DNA from: Pseudovibrio exalbescens
GTDB lineage: Bacteria > Pseudomonadota > Alphaproteobacteria > Rhizobiales > Stappiaceae
Reading direction: 5' to 3'
Length of the DNA: 64,000 nucleotides
Assembly (NCBI RefSeq): GCF_028737195.1
Contig: NZ_JAQZAJ010000008.1
Location: 26,850 to 90,849, forward strand
Positions within the stretch are counted from its first letter, which is position 1, and each line of letters opens with the position of its first letter. Under the pieces are notes generated by a model. That model saw nothing but the letters and a program-made list of their open reading frames with translations, was not told the DNA's origin and made no database searches. Both the position numbers and the translations under genes were made by a program. Of this stretch, positions 33,363-43,240 are shown piece after piece.

Positions 33363-34727
33363 TCAAAGACCGCGGTCATGGTTGCCTCTTTGCGTTTTTG
33401 TTGCGGACTGCAAAGCTTCCGGCATTTCGGGGTTGCCCGGCTGGCCAATCGACATGGTGAAGACCCTTGCCGTCAGGAGCACCGCCAAGGCAGACAGGGC
33501 GGTTGCAATGACAAACAAGAGGTCATACCCGGCAGCATCGGCAATCAGTCCGGAAAGACTGGACCCGAGCAAATAGACAATCAGCTGGGCACAGGCCAGA
33601 ATGGTGAAGTCGGTGCCGGGCTGGTTCTTGGAGGCCACAGACATGAACAGCGAGTACAGGACCACGATTTCCATGTAGCGAATAAAGGTCTGGAACCCGG
33701 CGGCCGACATGACCGGAAGATAGCCGTCCACCCAGCCGATTGCATGAAGCGCGAACAACGCAAAACAGACAGTGCGAAGCGCGCCCAGTGTCAACAGAGC
33801 TTTCTCCGTGCCCTGCCACTTGATCAGCGCGATGGCAAGGATCGAGCCAATGATGCCCGCGGTGGCTGCAGAGGCTCCGGACAGATAGCCGATCCACGAA
33901 AGCGGCAATCCCGCATCCACGAGATACGGCCCTTCCATGGCTTTGACGAGGCCCTCGCTTGCCCGGAAGACAAGCGCCACGATCAGGATCCGGACGGCCT
34001 CCCGCCGCATGAAAAAAGCGCGCAGTGAGGGCCTGTTGGGCAATGCGCGGCCCCCACAGGGGCTAGCCACCTGCGGCGGCTGCTGTTCTGGTTCCCGCAT
34101 CCACAAGGTGACTAAAAGCGGAAGCAAACTAATCGCCGCCACAGTCAAAAGCGTTGCCGTCCAGCCCACCGTCTCGAATAAAACCAAAGACCCAGTTCCG
34201 CCGATTACGACGCCAAAGGCCACCGCGCCGCCTTGGCAGGCATTGCCAACGCCGCGGTTTTGCTCGGAGAGCGTTCGGGTCGCATATCCGTCGGTCGCAA
34301 TATCCTGGGTCGACATGGCGATGGCGAGGACCGTGCAGATGGCAAACAGGCCCACAACATTGGTTGGCTCGATGAGCGCCATGCAGGCGATTGCGGTTGC
34401 TGTCACCAGCTGCATGGGCACGATCCAGCCCCGGCGATGGCCAATGGGCAGGAACCGGAAACGGTCGATCAACGGCGCCCAGAGAAACTTCAAAACCAGC
34501 GGCAGCATCAAGAGCGATAACAAACCGATCGAACTTCGCGACACCCCATGTTCGCGCAGGACCGGTGGCAGCGCTGCTGCGATCAAATAGGTCGGAATGC
34601 CTTGCGCCAGATAAAGGCCTGACAAGGTTGCGAACAGTTTGATCTGACTGAGCCCAGAAGGCGCGGCTGCCGGTGCGCTACTCGGTGCAGATGTGTCGCT
34701 TGCACAGTTCAGACGGTTTGCGGTCAT
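33363..34727 (-). CDS. MFS siderophore importer, RhtX/FptX type
   Basis: Inner-membrane permease of 454 residues and about 12 helices, related to rhizobactin importer RhtX and pyochelin importer FptX. It should carry the iron-loaded siderophore from periplasm to cytoplasm without an ABC system. Visible pieces are LYLAQGIPTYLIAAALPPVL, LKFLWAPLIDRFRFLPIGHR, MSTQDIATDGYATRTLSEQN and EGPYLVDAGLPLSWIGYLSG; the first three form the N-terminal AmpG-like pattern typical of this group. I start at the ATG at 34727 (MTANRL); the frame extends further upstream into the receptor gene, which cannot be coding for both. It sits between the TonB receptor (64 bp) and the SIP gene (103 bp) as a single operon. 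Confidence 0.88.
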   Translation of the reverse strand: MTANRLNCASDTSAPSSAPAAAPSGLSQIKLFATLSGLYLAQGIPTYLIAAALPPVLREHGVSRSSIGLLSLLMLPLVLKFLWAPLIDRFRFLPIGHRRGWIVPMQLVTATAIACMALIEPTNVVGLFAICTVLAIAMSTQDIATDGYATRTLSEQNRGVGNACQGGAVAFGVVIGGTGSLVLFETVGWTATLLTVAAISLLPLLVTLWMREPEQQPPQVASPCGGRALPNRPSLRAFFMRREAVRILIVALVFRASEGLVKAMEGPYLVDAGLPLSWIGYLSGASAATAGIIGSILAIALIKWQGTEKALLTLGALRTVCFALFALHAIGWVDGYLPVMSAAGFQTFIRYMEIVVLYSLFMSVASKNQPGTDFTILACAQLIVYLLGSSLSGLIADAAGYDLLFVIATALSALAVLLTARVFTMSIGQPGNPEMPEALQSATKTQRGNHDRGL

Positions 34728-34791
34728 GGATCGGTCCGGAAGGAGCGCGCCAAAGCACATGAGGTGTGCCTTGGCGGCTGGAATGACAGGA

Positions 34792-37008
34792 TCAGAAACG
34801 GATTTTGTGGGTGAGTACGACGGTCCGGCCCTGACCCGCAACGTCATAGCCGCGCACGGCGGATGCGGTTGGATTGTTGTAGCCGGTGTCAAAAACGTTG
34901 CGAACCGACAGCGCGAAGGCACCGGCTTTACCGAAGTCCCGGGTTAGGCCAAGGTTGACAAGGGTTGCTCCCTTGAGCTCGGCGCTGTCGGAGGTGGCTT
35001 TGCGCCCGGACAGGTACTCGATTTCACCGCGAGCGACAAAGTCGTGAGGCAAGGATAAGGTGCCGTAAAGGTTCCCCTTGTAGGTATTGGGAACGCGGCT
35101 GAAGGCGATACGTGAGTTTAGGTCACCGGTACCATCGCCGTCATAAAGACCGTCGGTATAGGCAAACACGCCACCAACTGTCAGGGTATCCGACACATCA
35201 ACCTCGGCTGTGACCTCGGCACCCCAGATCATTTCTTCCTGCTGCGACACTTGGTTCGCGACCGGATCGAAGACAGTCCCGTTCTCGGAGGTCGAGATAT
35301 AGCCCGACGCCATGCCGCGGAACCGTCCCCAGTCACCGCGCAGCCCGATCTCATAGTTGTTCACGATTTGAGGATCGGGGGCGATGTCGCTGTAATCCAA
35401 GGAGGTCACCCCGCCAAGAATGACGCCCAAGGCTTCAGCTGTGGTGTTTGTACCGGCACGCCGCGTGTAGGCGCCAATATCTGTGAGTGAATACCCTTGG
35501 GAGAAATTGGCGAAAGCCTGCATGTCGTCTGTCACGTCGACAACAACTCCAGCATTGAATGTCGGCGAGTTATAAGTGAAAGAGCCGCCCGTTACATCGA
35601 CCGCTGGAATAATGCCCACATAGCCCAGACTGCTGTAGGCGGACGAAAAGTAGGTCGGCCGTGTAAAGTCATCGACGTTCAGGAAGAACTGATCAAAACG
35701 CACCCCACCCTGGAGCCGGACGCGGTCGTGGACGGGCACTTCAAGTTGCGCAAACGCCGCAAGCTGGTTTTGCGTCATCGGTGCAATCGCCTCCGCCCCA
35801 TCGACAAACGCCTGTGTCGTATGGTCGAAGACATACTCTGCTCCCCAGGTCAGGGCGGCACCTTCAAAGAGCTGGTCTAATGTGGAATGAACGGTCGTGC
35901 TTACACCCGCACGATCAGAAACAAGCTTGGACTGGTTAAAGTCCGCCGACCCGTTGGTGACATAGACCGTGTTGTTTGCAAGCGGGTCGTACTGCTGAAA
36001 CGGCGATGTTTTCTCGATGTGATTGTAAAACGTTCTGAGTTCCAGCTCGCCCAAGGGAAACGCAGACTCGCTGAACACTGCGCTGAAGTACTGGGAGTTT
36101 TCTTCCACTGGTTTGCCGTCGTAATCAGTCGTGAAATCCGGCGAAACGGGGCTTGTTGAATAATCGGTCAGATGGTCCGGATCTTGCCGGAAATAGGTCC
36201 AGTCTGCCGTGACATCAATCCGACGGGTCCCGTCTTCAAAACCAAAGCCGCCGAACAGGTTGAACTGTTTTGCACGGTCGCCCCCGCCCTGACCCAGCAA
36301 TGCGTCAGACGGCATTTCATCCCCGTTGCCGTCATAGGTCTTCTGCGTGAGTTGCCCGGAGGCGCTGACGAAGTAGTCAAACCTTTCTTTTCGGCCCTGA
36401 ATGCTGACATTTGCACTTGGTGACAGGGAGCTGCCCGGGTTTTCGGTAAAGGCGCTCAGTTCAGTGCGCAGAGAAACCTCGGGTTTGTCGCTCACCCCGC
36501 GCTTGGTGATGATGTTGATCGTCCCGCCTGTCGCGTCGGCGCCATAAAGGCTGGAGGCCCCATTGACGACCTCGATACGCTCAATCGTATCAATGTCAAT
36601 GAGTGACAAAATCCGGCTGTTGTTGCGCAGCGGGGTATTGCGCGGCACGCCGTCCACCATGATCAGAACACTGCGTCCGCGGAAGGTTTCGGAGCCACCA
36701 GAAATAGTTTGGTTCGATGGCTGAAAGCCGGGGACCAAGGAGGTAATCACATCGGTCAGGTCGTTCGAGCCGTTGCGGACCTCCTCAATTTGCTGGTCGT
36801 CTATCACGATGACGGATTGGGCAACGCCTGCAATGTCGCTGCTCTTGCGGTTCGCCGTCACCAGAATTGTGTCCAGCAGATAGCTGCCGTCATCGGCCTG
36901 CGCCCCTTCGGTGGGCTCAATTTCCTGTGCGTGTGCGGGCAGCACTGCAATGCCCACCATCAACGACAACCAGATGCTTCTTGCAGCCACTTTAAGCTCC
37001 ATTCTCAT
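34792..37008 (-). CDS. TonB-dependent siderophore receptor
   Basis: Outer-membrane ligand-gated channel for a ferric siderophore, about 738 residues. It starts with a signal peptide (LSLMVGIAVLPAHAQ). The plug domain (about 45-165) contains LLDTILVTANRKSSD, RGRSVLIMVDGVPRNTPLRN and IERIEVVNGASSLYGADATG. The 22-strand barrel follows and ends in VVLTHKIRF with the terminal Phe. The plug motifs resemble the aerobactin/rhizobactin receptors IutA and RhtA. Upstream ATGs at 37008 and 37002 are both possible, with no strong ribosome site. An iron box (TGA-N9-TCA) is at 37081-37095. It is the first gene of the uptake operon with the RhtX-like importer and SIP. The ligand is probably the hydroxamate-citrate made by the iuc genes. 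Confidence 0.93.
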   Translation of the reverse strand: MRMELKVAARSIWLSLMVGIAVLPAHAQEIEPTEGAQADDGSYLLDTILVTANRKSSDIAGVAQSVIVIDDQQIEEVRNGSNDLTDVITSLVPGFQPSNQTISGGSETFRGRSVLIMVDGVPRNTPLRNNSRILSLIDIDTIERIEVVNGASSLYGADATGGTINIITKRGVSDKPEVSLRTELSAFTENPGSSLSPSANVSIQGRKERFDYFVSASGQLTQKTYDGNGDEMPSDALLGQGGGDRAKQFNLFGGFGFEDGTRRIDVTADWTYFRQDPDHLTDYSTSPVSPDFTTDYDGKPVEENSQYFSAVFSESAFPLGELELRTFYNHIEKTSPFQQYDPLANNTVYVTNGSADFNQSKLVSDRAGVSTTVHSTLDQLFEGAALTWGAEYVFDHTTQAFVDGAEAIAPMTQNQLAAFAQLEVPVHDRVRLQGGVRFDQFFLNVDDFTRPTYFSSAYSSLGYVGIIPAVDVTGGSFTYNSPTFNAGVVVDVTDDMQAFANFSQGYSLTDIGAYTRRAGTNTTAEALGVILGGVTSLDYSDIAPDPQIVNNYEIGLRGDWGRFRGMASGYISTSENGTVFDPVANQVSQQEEMIWGAEVTAEVDVSDTLTVGGVFAYTDGLYDGDGTGDLNSRIAFSRVPNTYKGNLYGTLSLPHDFVARGEIEYLSGRKATSDSAELKGATLVNLGLTRDFGKAGAFALSVRNVFDTGYNNPTASAVRGYDVAGQGRTVVLTHKIRF

Positions 37009-37080
37009 ATAAAAACACAAAGTTCAGGCATAACGGCACAGGCCCCAATCCCCCGTTCGGAGCGCGCACCTCAACATACT

Positions 37081-37095
37081 TGAGTTTTAGATTCA
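37081..37095. promoter_or_regulatory. Iron-responsive TGA-N9-TCA box before the receptor
   Basis: TGAGTTTTAGATTCA fits the RirA/IRO-box pattern TGA-N9-TCA and is followed by AGTTA. A near-copy precedes the biosynthetic operon at 44498-44512. It lies 73 bp upstream of the receptor start and is the likely iron-repression site. Confidence 0.6.
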
Positions 37096-37144
37096 AGTTA
37101 TCAGATAGGTAATTTCAACAAGCGTGACGAGCTTTGCATTATTG

Positions 37145-38962
37145 TTACAACTGCTTAGGGTCATGCAGCGGGTTGATCAGATCCGTCCCGAGACCGGGGC
37201 TTGGCCTGTCCGGATTGTCTGCGTATCCAACCTCGAAGCGAACCTTGTTGATGCACAGGCGCGGCACGGTTGGCTGCATCAAGTCGAACATGGCAAATCT
37301 GCTTCGCAGATCCGGATTGTGGTCCATGTAGCGAGCCAGACAGGATTTCAGGATTTCATAGAAACGGCGTTCATCAAGTATGCCGCTCATCGCAAGCCGA
37401 GCCGACAAGAACCTCAAAACCGTTACGAAATGACCGGTCTGGAGGTTATGGATGATATGGCTCGGTGGTTTGTGGGAAACGACCTGTCTGAGGCTTTCGT
37501 CAAGGCCCGCTTGCTCTGGAAATACCTGATCTACCAGAAAGACGTCGCCCTGCAGATCCTTGAGGGCCACCCCAACGGGGACATGATCCTCCAACACAAC
37601 GGTCAGGTTCTGCCCATGCGCGATAAAGGCGACACCATATTTGCAAAGGAGATGATAGAGCGGACGCACCGTGACGTCGAACAGCTGTTCCAGCCACTCC
37701 TCAAACGAAAGCCCCGCTTTGTCCGCATGGCCAGCAGCAAGCGGCCGCCCTTCCGGATCCTTGTGCAGCAAGCTCGCGTAAAGGTGAGCTTTCTGGCCTG
37801 GCTTTATCCGCGCGGCCGGATTGTCCCTCCAGATCGCGCCGAGGGTTTCATGATGCTGATAGGGCGCGTCCGGGATCTGATCGTAAAGCGGGTGGCGATA
37901 CCATATCCCGGCCCGCTCCCGCAGGATTGTTACGGTTTCCCGGGTCAGTTCATCGCCGCACACGATGGCCTCAAGCCAGTCCGACAAAGCCGGGCCGTGC
38001 GGAATGTATTTGCCCGGAATACCCCGCCAGGCGGACGTGTTGAGAATGCTCAAGGAGAGCTTCAGGTCCGGACTGCCCGGCCGGTCGATACTCGTCAAGG
38101 TCCTGAGGCTTGGTCCGGCCACATAGTGTCCGCCAAACGCTCCGAGGCAGACCAGATCCCCTTTTGCCAAATCTGAAATATAGGCCTGCCGGAGAACGTT
38201 CTCCCACTGCCAGGGATGGGCCGGGATCAGGCAATGCGTTTTCAGTGTGCAGCCCGTGTTCTCCATGCAGGCCATGAGCCTGCCGTATGTTTCCGGGCCT
38301 AGCGTGCGGGCAAGAAAGGAGGTTTCGTCATCGCCTTTCTCAGATCCGATGACACACCCGTCCCTTCTGGCGGCGAGCCAGACCGGCTCGAAAGGCTTGC
38401 CCGCTTCTGGAGCATAGGCCGACACATCTTCGGCGCCCCACCCTAACCGGCCTTTGTTGGCAACAGCCTTGGGATGGCCCTCCAGCAGGGCATCAAGACG
38501 ATATGACGGCAAGGCCAGGAGGGCGTCGCGCGTCAGACCGGCCTGTTTTTGGGCGAGGGTCAGATCCTGAGCCAAAGTGTTGGAGAGCTCGCGCAAGAAG
38601 GTTGCCAGCGTTTCCGGCCGCATGCCGAGCTCCGCGCGCGCATCTATCGTAAATTGCAGCGGCGACACACAGTCTTCTTGCGCAGGGGTCCGCGAAATGG
38701 TTTCCGGGAAAACCCAGAGGTTGCCCCAGGCCATGGTCTTGGCGCGGAACCGGTACTCCACGGCTCCGGCAAACTCCAAGACGAACTGACCGCCCCCAAG
38801 CTCTATGGGCGCGAGGACTTCTTCATATGTCAGTTCACTGATCATTTTGGCCAAGGCATCCCGGCACACCGTGTCCCAGTTTGCTGGCGAAGGCGCAAAG
38901 CGGGCAGAGGCGCTCAGCTTGGCCGTTCTGTTGGCGGTCATTGCAACGTGTTCTGGTTTCAT
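37145..38962 (-). CDS. iucC: IucC-like NIS siderophore synthetase
   Basis: ATP-dependent ligase of the NRPS-independent siderophore (NIS) family that joins the second hydroxamate arm to citrate, assuming the aerobactin pathway. The length of 605 aa is normal. NIS motifs are visible: LLEGHPKAVANKGRLGW (the GHPxxxxNKGRxGW form is IucC-like), HCLIPAHPWQWENVL, TSIDRPGSPDLKLSLSI for nucleotide and substrate binding, RPLYHLLCKYGVAFIAHGQN and a FhuF-like C-terminus. The ATG at 38962 overlaps the TGA of the acetyltransferase gene (ATGA). It is the last gene of the biosynthetic operon; the receptor promoter with its iron box follows. Confidence 0.9.
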   Translation of the reverse strand: MKPEHVAMTANRTAKLSASARFAPSPANWDTVCRDALAKMISELTYEEVLAPIELGGGQFVLEFAGAVEYRFRAKTMAWGNLWVFPETISRTPAQEDCVSPLQFTIDARAELGMRPETLATFLRELSNTLAQDLTLAQKQAGLTRDALLALPSYRLDALLEGHPKAVANKGRLGWGAEDVSAYAPEAGKPFEPVWLAARRDGCVIGSEKGDDETSFLARTLGPETYGRLMACMENTGCTLKTHCLIPAHPWQWENVLRQAYISDLAKGDLVCLGAFGGHYVAGPSLRTLTSIDRPGSPDLKLSLSILNTSAWRGIPGKYIPHGPALSDWLEAIVCGDELTRETVTILRERAGIWYRHPLYDQIPDAPYQHHETLGAIWRDNPAARIKPGQKAHLYASLLHKDPEGRPLAAGHADKAGLSFEEWLEQLFDVTVRPLYHLLCKYGVAFIAHGQNLTVVLEDHVPVGVALKDLQGDVFLVDQVFPEQAGLDESLRQVVSHKPPSHIIHNLQTGHFVTVLRFLSARLAMSGILDERRFYEILKSCLARYMDHNPDLRSRFAMFDLMQPTVPRLCINKVRFEVGYADNPDRPSPGLGTDLINPLHDPKQL

Positions 38963-40029
38963 AGCCGCACCTGCGAGAAGAACCGCTCCCGGCGGCAACA
39001 CATCAGGGCCGAACGCTTGTGCGGGAAGTCGAATTCCTTGAGTTTTTCGTAACCGACAGAGGACGCGTAGGTGAGCAACTTGGCATTGTCGACGCGCGGC
39101 TCACCCATGATGTTTTCGGTCATGGGGCAATCAAGGAAAAGATAATGCACCAGCGAACGCAGCCACGCGCCGGTCTTGACCTTTCCCAAGTGATGCCGTT
39201 CGCCGATCAGTCCGTGCCATCCGCGATCATAGGGCGCGGAATCGTAGTAAGGTCCCAACCGGTCTTCCCGGACCCAATAGGTCTCGAAATACCCGGCTTC
39301 ATCGCCATCGAAACAGCCAATCAACGGATATGTATGCGGCGACGCCTGCAGCTTTTCCAGATAGGCCCGCAGGTCTTCCTTCGGATTGGCGAGCTCCCAA
39401 TAATAGGCAACCCGCGGATCGTTCATCCAACGGTGGAACCGGTCAATGTCCCGGTCGATGTCAAGCGCGCGGAAGGACACCGTCATGTCCGCAACCGGAT
39501 CGTAGCGCTCATAAACGACGCCGGTTGGGTGCAGTGGACGCAAGGGGTGATCCCGCCCATCGGGGCCTGCAACGAGGCCGGCCTGGGCGTGCCCTGCTGG
39601 CATATGCCCGAGCCACAGCAACGGCGACTGATAGAACCCGGACCGCATGATTGCATAGGCTGCGCCATCCGAACCGGACTGGCCGCCCAAGAACGCAAAG
39701 TCTCTCGGATCACCCGGCACCCCGGCACGGCCAACACGGATTTCATCGATGCCCGGGTGGTCTGCGAAGGCAGCCTCAACGGCCGCCAGAAACAGCGCAC
39801 GCGCGGTGGAACCAGCCACTTCGCCGTGGTGGATCAGGCTGAGGTCTGGCTTCTCGATGCCGCCGAACACAGCTTGAGCTGCGGGCTGACCATCCAGAAA
39901 AAGATCCAGCCGGTCGTCTTGCCAGCGTCCCCGGCTGACGGTGGGGTCTGCGGACCCGGTTGAGTTGCGAAGACATGGGGTCAGAACCCGGCAATCCAGG
40001 TGGCTTTTGGGTGTTGCGTGATGGTTCAT
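38959..40029 (-). CDS. iucB: IucB-like hydroxylysine/amine N-acetyltransferase
   Basis: GNAT-family enzyme that acetylates the N-hydroxylated amine to form the hydroxamate. It has 356 residues. The C-terminal half matches the IucB/RhbD group: FHRWMNDPRVAYYWELANPK, GYFETYWVREDRLGPYYDSA, YDRGWHGLIGERHHLGKVKT and the acceptor-binding LDCPMTENIMGEPRVDNAK. The N-terminal 150 residues lack a recognised domain, as in IucB. The ATG at 40029 shares a base with the TGA of iucA (TGATG) and its own TGA overlaps the iucC start, so all three genes are coupled. A start at TTG 40032 is possible but unnecessary. Confidence 0.88.
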   Translation of the reverse strand: MNHHATPKSHLDCRVLTPCLRNSTGSADPTVSRGRWQDDRLDLFLDGQPAAQAVFGGIEKPDLSLIHHGEVAGSTARALFLAAVEAAFADHPGIDEIRVGRAGVPGDPRDFAFLGGQSGSDGAAYAIMRSGFYQSPLLWLGHMPAGHAQAGLVAGPDGRDHPLRPLHPTGVVYERYDPVADMTVSFRALDIDRDIDRFHRWMNDPRVAYYWELANPKEDLRAYLEKLQASPHTYPLIGCFDGDEAGYFETYWVREDRLGPYYDSAPYDRGWHGLIGERHHLGKVKTGAWLRSLVHYLFLDCPMTENIMGEPRVDNAKLLTYASSVGYEKLKEFDFPHKRSALMCCRRERFFSQVRL

Positions 40030-41858
40030 CAAATGGCTTTCACAGAAGAAATGGGATTGGGAAGATCGAAGTAAGCTGCAAGCTGACGGTCACCGTCACC
40101 GGAGGCCTCATTCACATTGCTCAAGCTGGTGCGGTAGTTGCCCTTGCTCACCAGGTGCTCAGCGTTCAACAGCCGGTCATAGAGCGTGGTGTCCCCGCAA
40201 GACTGGGCACGGGCCTCAAGAAATGCCGCACGGATCTGCCGGTAGGCGGCCTTCTCATCAAGAAGACCATGCAGTGCCAATGCGCTGACCACATTCATGA
40301 GGTTGTTCACGATCACGTAGTAGATCATCAGGCTGTCGCCGAGGTCCGGCGGGACAATGTTCTCGGCATGTGCGCCAATGTCGGGCATGAAACGGGCGAG
40401 ATGCTCGTGATGGGTCGTGAGATGACCGGTGCCCTGACAATCGCGCAGAACCAGCCGGGCGGGCAAACCATCTTCCAGGCCGATCATCATGTTCTGCTGA
40501 TGAGACCCGAACAACAGGCCATGCCGTGCACGAATTTCCAGAACCGGCATGATCGCCACACCCAAAAACCGTTCGAGCCACAGCTCGGCTGCCCGCGCCC
40601 GCGATACGCCCCGGTCATCCGCGAATTGGACAATCAGATCGGCAAGCGGACACGTTCCGTCCATCCGGAATTCGCACAGGCTTGCGAGCATGATGGGGCC
40701 TGCGGCGCCCGCATCGTCAAATGGGTTGTCCCGGAAAACCACAAAGCTGTCTTCCATCGGACCGCCTGACGGGTCTTTCAGGGCTGCGTAGCCCGGTTCT
40801 TTCAGGATTTGCAGAGAAGGAAACTCTGCCCAGAGGCGCGCCCCAAAGGGACCTTCCAGCAACTGTGCAAGCTGCACGCCCCGCTCCACCTCCTTGCGGG
40901 CCAGCACCCGTCTGGAATTGGTCAGCCGCAAGGACAGCGAGAACTTCAGCATGTAGGGGGCGTGATAGGCATGGGCACCGCGGAAGGACCCGGTTGCCGC
41001 AAACGCTTGGCCCATGGGACCAAACGGCAGGAATGTGCCGTCCCGCATAGCAGCAAGAACCTCGGGACGGGCAAGCAATCGTTCAGCCTGCCAGGGGTGC
41101 GATGGCAGCGGCACGAAATCCGGGCGGGTTGCTTCTGTTTCCATCCAGTGGTCAAGCTGCGCATCGCTTGCGGCGAGATCCCGGCACATCGTGGCGGCTG
41201 AAACCTGTGTTCCGGATGTCAGGTCAAGAAGATCCCGATGGACCAGCGACCAGAACAGGGGAAACCGCCCGCCAAGTTCCGGTGCATACCGCTCAGCGTC
41301 CGCCGCGCTTATCTCGTCCTTGCTGCGCGGATTGGGATGGGTGGGATGCCCCAGGAGCAGGGCTTGCTCCGCCTCCTGAAACGTCCAGCGGTCCGCTGCC
41401 TTGGGCGCGCGGCGATTTGCCCTGAGCGCCTCAAACGTGCCCCGGCGGCTGTCCAGGACCCGGCTCAAAAGCAAGTGTTGCAGATGCAAATCTCCGGGGC
41501 TCGCATTCTCATCAAAAACAAGCTTGGCAATCGCTTCTGGCACCGGCAGGTGCTGAAGCGGCCCGGTGAGAGGTGCCAGGTGCACCGGCAATTCAAACAG
41601 GAAGCGGAAAGCCGTCCGGTCCCGATACGGAACGAGCACCCGGTCGCCCGTAGACAACGGCAGGCTCACATATGGCCCTGCCAGGCCAAGGGCTGCGGCC
41701 TCATCCTCGGAAAGAAGACCCCAGCCATCCCATTCCCGCAGGAGGGCGTTCAAAAATGCCGTGAGGGTCGCAAGATCTGCTTGAAGATCAGGAGATTGCC
41801 CAAAAGAGGGCAACAAAACCCGGTCTTGCAACGCCATTTCGGGAGTTACATTCATCAT
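40029..41858 (-). CDS. iucA: IucA-like NIS siderophore synthetase
   Basis: First NIS ligase, expected to condense citrate with the first N-acyl-N-hydroxy-amine. It has 609 residues. Key segments are ALLLGHPTHPNPRSKDEIS (the IucA-like GHPxHPxPKSR form), PLPSHPWQAERLL, GAHAYHAPYMLKFSLSLRLT and the C-terminal RHGLLFGSHQQNMMIGLEDG with RLVLRDCQGTGHLTTHH. The motif and its place before iucB and iucC make it the IucA equivalent; the paralogue is iucC. GGAGACGAG precedes the ATG at 41858. The 41-bp gap to iucD is short enough for a single transcript. Confidence 0.9.
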   Translation of the reverse strand: MMNVTPEMALQDRVLLPSFGQSPDLQADLATLTAFLNALLREWDGWGLLSEDEAAALGLAGPYVSLPLSTGDRVLVPYRDRTAFRFLFELPVHLAPLTGPLQHLPVPEAIAKLVFDENASPGDLHLQHLLLSRVLDSRRGTFEALRANRRAPKAADRWTFQEAEQALLLGHPTHPNPRSKDEISAADAERYAPELGGRFPLFWSLVHRDLLDLTSGTQVSAATMCRDLAASDAQLDHWMETEATRPDFVPLPSHPWQAERLLARPEVLAAMRDGTFLPFGPMGQAFAATGSFRGAHAYHAPYMLKFSLSLRLTNSRRVLARKEVERGVQLAQLLEGPFGARLWAEFPSLQILKEPGYAALKDPSGGPMEDSFVVFRDNPFDDAGAAGPIMLASLCEFRMDGTCPLADLIVQFADDRGVSRARAAELWLERFLGVAIMPVLEIRARHGLLFGSHQQNMMIGLEDGLPARLVLRDCQGTGHLTTHHEHLARFMPDIGAHAENIVPPDLGDSLMIYYVIVNNLMNVVSALALHGLLDEKAAYRQIRAAFLEARAQSCGDTTLYDRLLNAEHLVSKGNYRTSLSNVNEASGDGDRQLAAYFDLPNPISSVKAI

Positions 41859-41899
41859 CTCGTCTCCAGCGCGATTTCTGGATCGCTGCCTGTTGTTTG

Positions 41900-43240
41900 C
41901 TAAGCGCTGACTGCGGATTTCGTTTCAGCCGGTTGCGGGCTGACCGGCCATTCGACGAGACCGCCTGATGAGGACAGATCGAACATTTCCTCACCAGCTA
42001 CGGCATTCGCGATGGTGGCGCTGCGCCAGGCCATCAGGCTCATTTGCGGGTCGGCAATGCCGTGGGACTTTAGGCCCAGGTTCATGCCGTAAAGCCCGAT
42101 AGAAGGCGGTCCGTCCCAAGCCATCTTGTAGTTTTCATCAAGCTTCGGCAGACCCGTGTCATCAAGATCAAGACGACCACGCAGTTCGCTCATGAAGTCC
42201 GGCAGGCACGGCTTTGAGCCGGTGGCCAGAATGACAACATCAGCGGAAAACGCCTCGACCACGCCGTTGACCTTGGCGCGCGTCAAGACGGTGCTGCCCT
42301 CGTTCTGCTGCCGCACATCAAAGACTTCGCGCCCTGGAAGCAGCCTGACCGTCTTTCCTGCCCCCCCGCACAAGTGCCGTTGGCGGTAAATCTCACTATA
42401 AATCGCGTCGACCGTTTGCGGCGTCAGCCCGTCACTTGCCAGCTTTTGTGAGGCGACCTCTTGGCTTTGACCGGCTTGCGGCAGCGTCCGGTAGCCTTGC
42501 ACATAATCGGGCGTGAACACCTGATCGACAAACCCGCCCTCCTCTAGCGGCGAAAACCGCGGCAAGAGACTGATCCAGGAGATTCCCGCAGGCCCGTCGC
42601 TCCGCTTCATCAGATCAAGCGTGATTTCGGCTCCGGTCTGTCCTCCCCCCACGACAACGACACGTTTTCCGGCAACGGATGGCTTTTCGGTCAGATAGTT
42701 TCCGGCCATAAAACAGACGCTGCCAAGCTGCGCTGCCGCCCAATCCGGCACCACAGGGCGCATGCCCGTGCCAATCACCAGGTTGCGGCACAAAACCGTA
42801 TCGCCGCCATCAAGCTCCAGTTCCAGAGCCGTTCCCCGCAAGCGAGCCGCCGCCACTCCCTGGCCCCAGGTGAGAGACGGGAGCCTTGCTGCCACCCACG
42901 CCATGTAATCATTGAACTCCACCCGGGACACGCCGTCGAAACGTCCGGCCATAAAGTCATAGAACCGTTTCTTTTCAACAAGATAGGCCAAGAACGAATG
43001 GGGGCTTGTCGGCTGAACCGGTGTGACGAGATCCTTCAGGAACGACGTTTGCAGGATTGAGTCTGGAAACAGCAGCCCGGGATGCCAGGCGAAAGCAGAT
43101 TTCTTGTCAAAAAATCTTGCGCGCACTGTCCTTGCTGCGTCCAATAGGGCAGCAAGGCTCAAATTGAAGGGACCAATCCCGACACCCACGAGGTCCAGAG
43201 GATGCTGCGCCTCTGCGCGCATGGGCAAGATCGTGGTCAT
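41900..43240 (-). CDS. iucD: L-lysine/L-ornithine N-monooxygenase, IucD/PvdA type
   Basis: FAD- and NADPH-dependent enzyme that hydroxylates the side-chain amine of lysine or ornithine (or a diamine), the first committed step of hydroxamate siderophore synthesis. It has 446 residues. The FAD motif DLVGVGIGPFNLSLAAL (about 16-32), FLKDLVTPVQPTSPHSFLAY, the NADPH motif RVVVVGGGQTGAEI and the C-terminal VVILATGSKPCLPDF are visible. The start ATG overlaps the TGA of the upstream MFS gene (ATGA). Substrate choice decides the siderophore. With iucA, iucB and iucC present but no diaminobutyrate genes (rhbA, rhbB) in view, lysine and aerobactin are favoured, though diamines remain possible. Confidence 0.92.
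   Translation of the reverse strand: MTTILPMRAEAQHPLDLVGVGIGPFNLSLAALLDAARTVRARFFDKKSAFAWHPGLLFPDSILQTSFLKDLVTPVQPTSPHSFLAYLVEKKRFYDFMAGRFDGVSRVEFNDYMAWVAARLPSLTWGQGVAAARLRGTALELELDGGDTVLCRNLVIGTGMRPVVPDWAAAQLGSVCFMAGNYLTEKPSVAGKRVVVVGGGQTGAEITLDLMKRSDGPAGISWISLLPRFSPLEEGGFVDQVFTPDYVQGYRTLPQAGQSQEVASQKLASDGLTPQTVDAIYSEIYRQRHLCGGAGKTVRLLPGREVFDVRQQNEGSTVLTRAKVNGVVEAFSADVVILATGSKPCLPDFMSELRGRLDLDDTGLPKLDENYKMAWDGPPSIGLYGMNLGLKSHGIADPQMSLMAWRSATIANAVAGEEMFDLSSSGGLVEWPVSPQPAETKSAVSA

Noticed and set aside
33378..34028. Plus-strand frame with many Gln/Gly/Arg residues
   Set aside because: It is antisense to the RhtX-type permease; the composition is typical of reverse-complemented membrane proteins.
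37124..38176. 350-residue plus-strand frame opposite iucC
   Set aside because: It is antisense to a complete IucC homologue, has no ribosome site and no family resemblance.
39019..39963. Long plus-strand frame opposite iucB
   Set aside because: iucB is clearly recognisable on the minus strand and shares start/stop overlaps with iucA and iucC; the opposite frame is a shadow.
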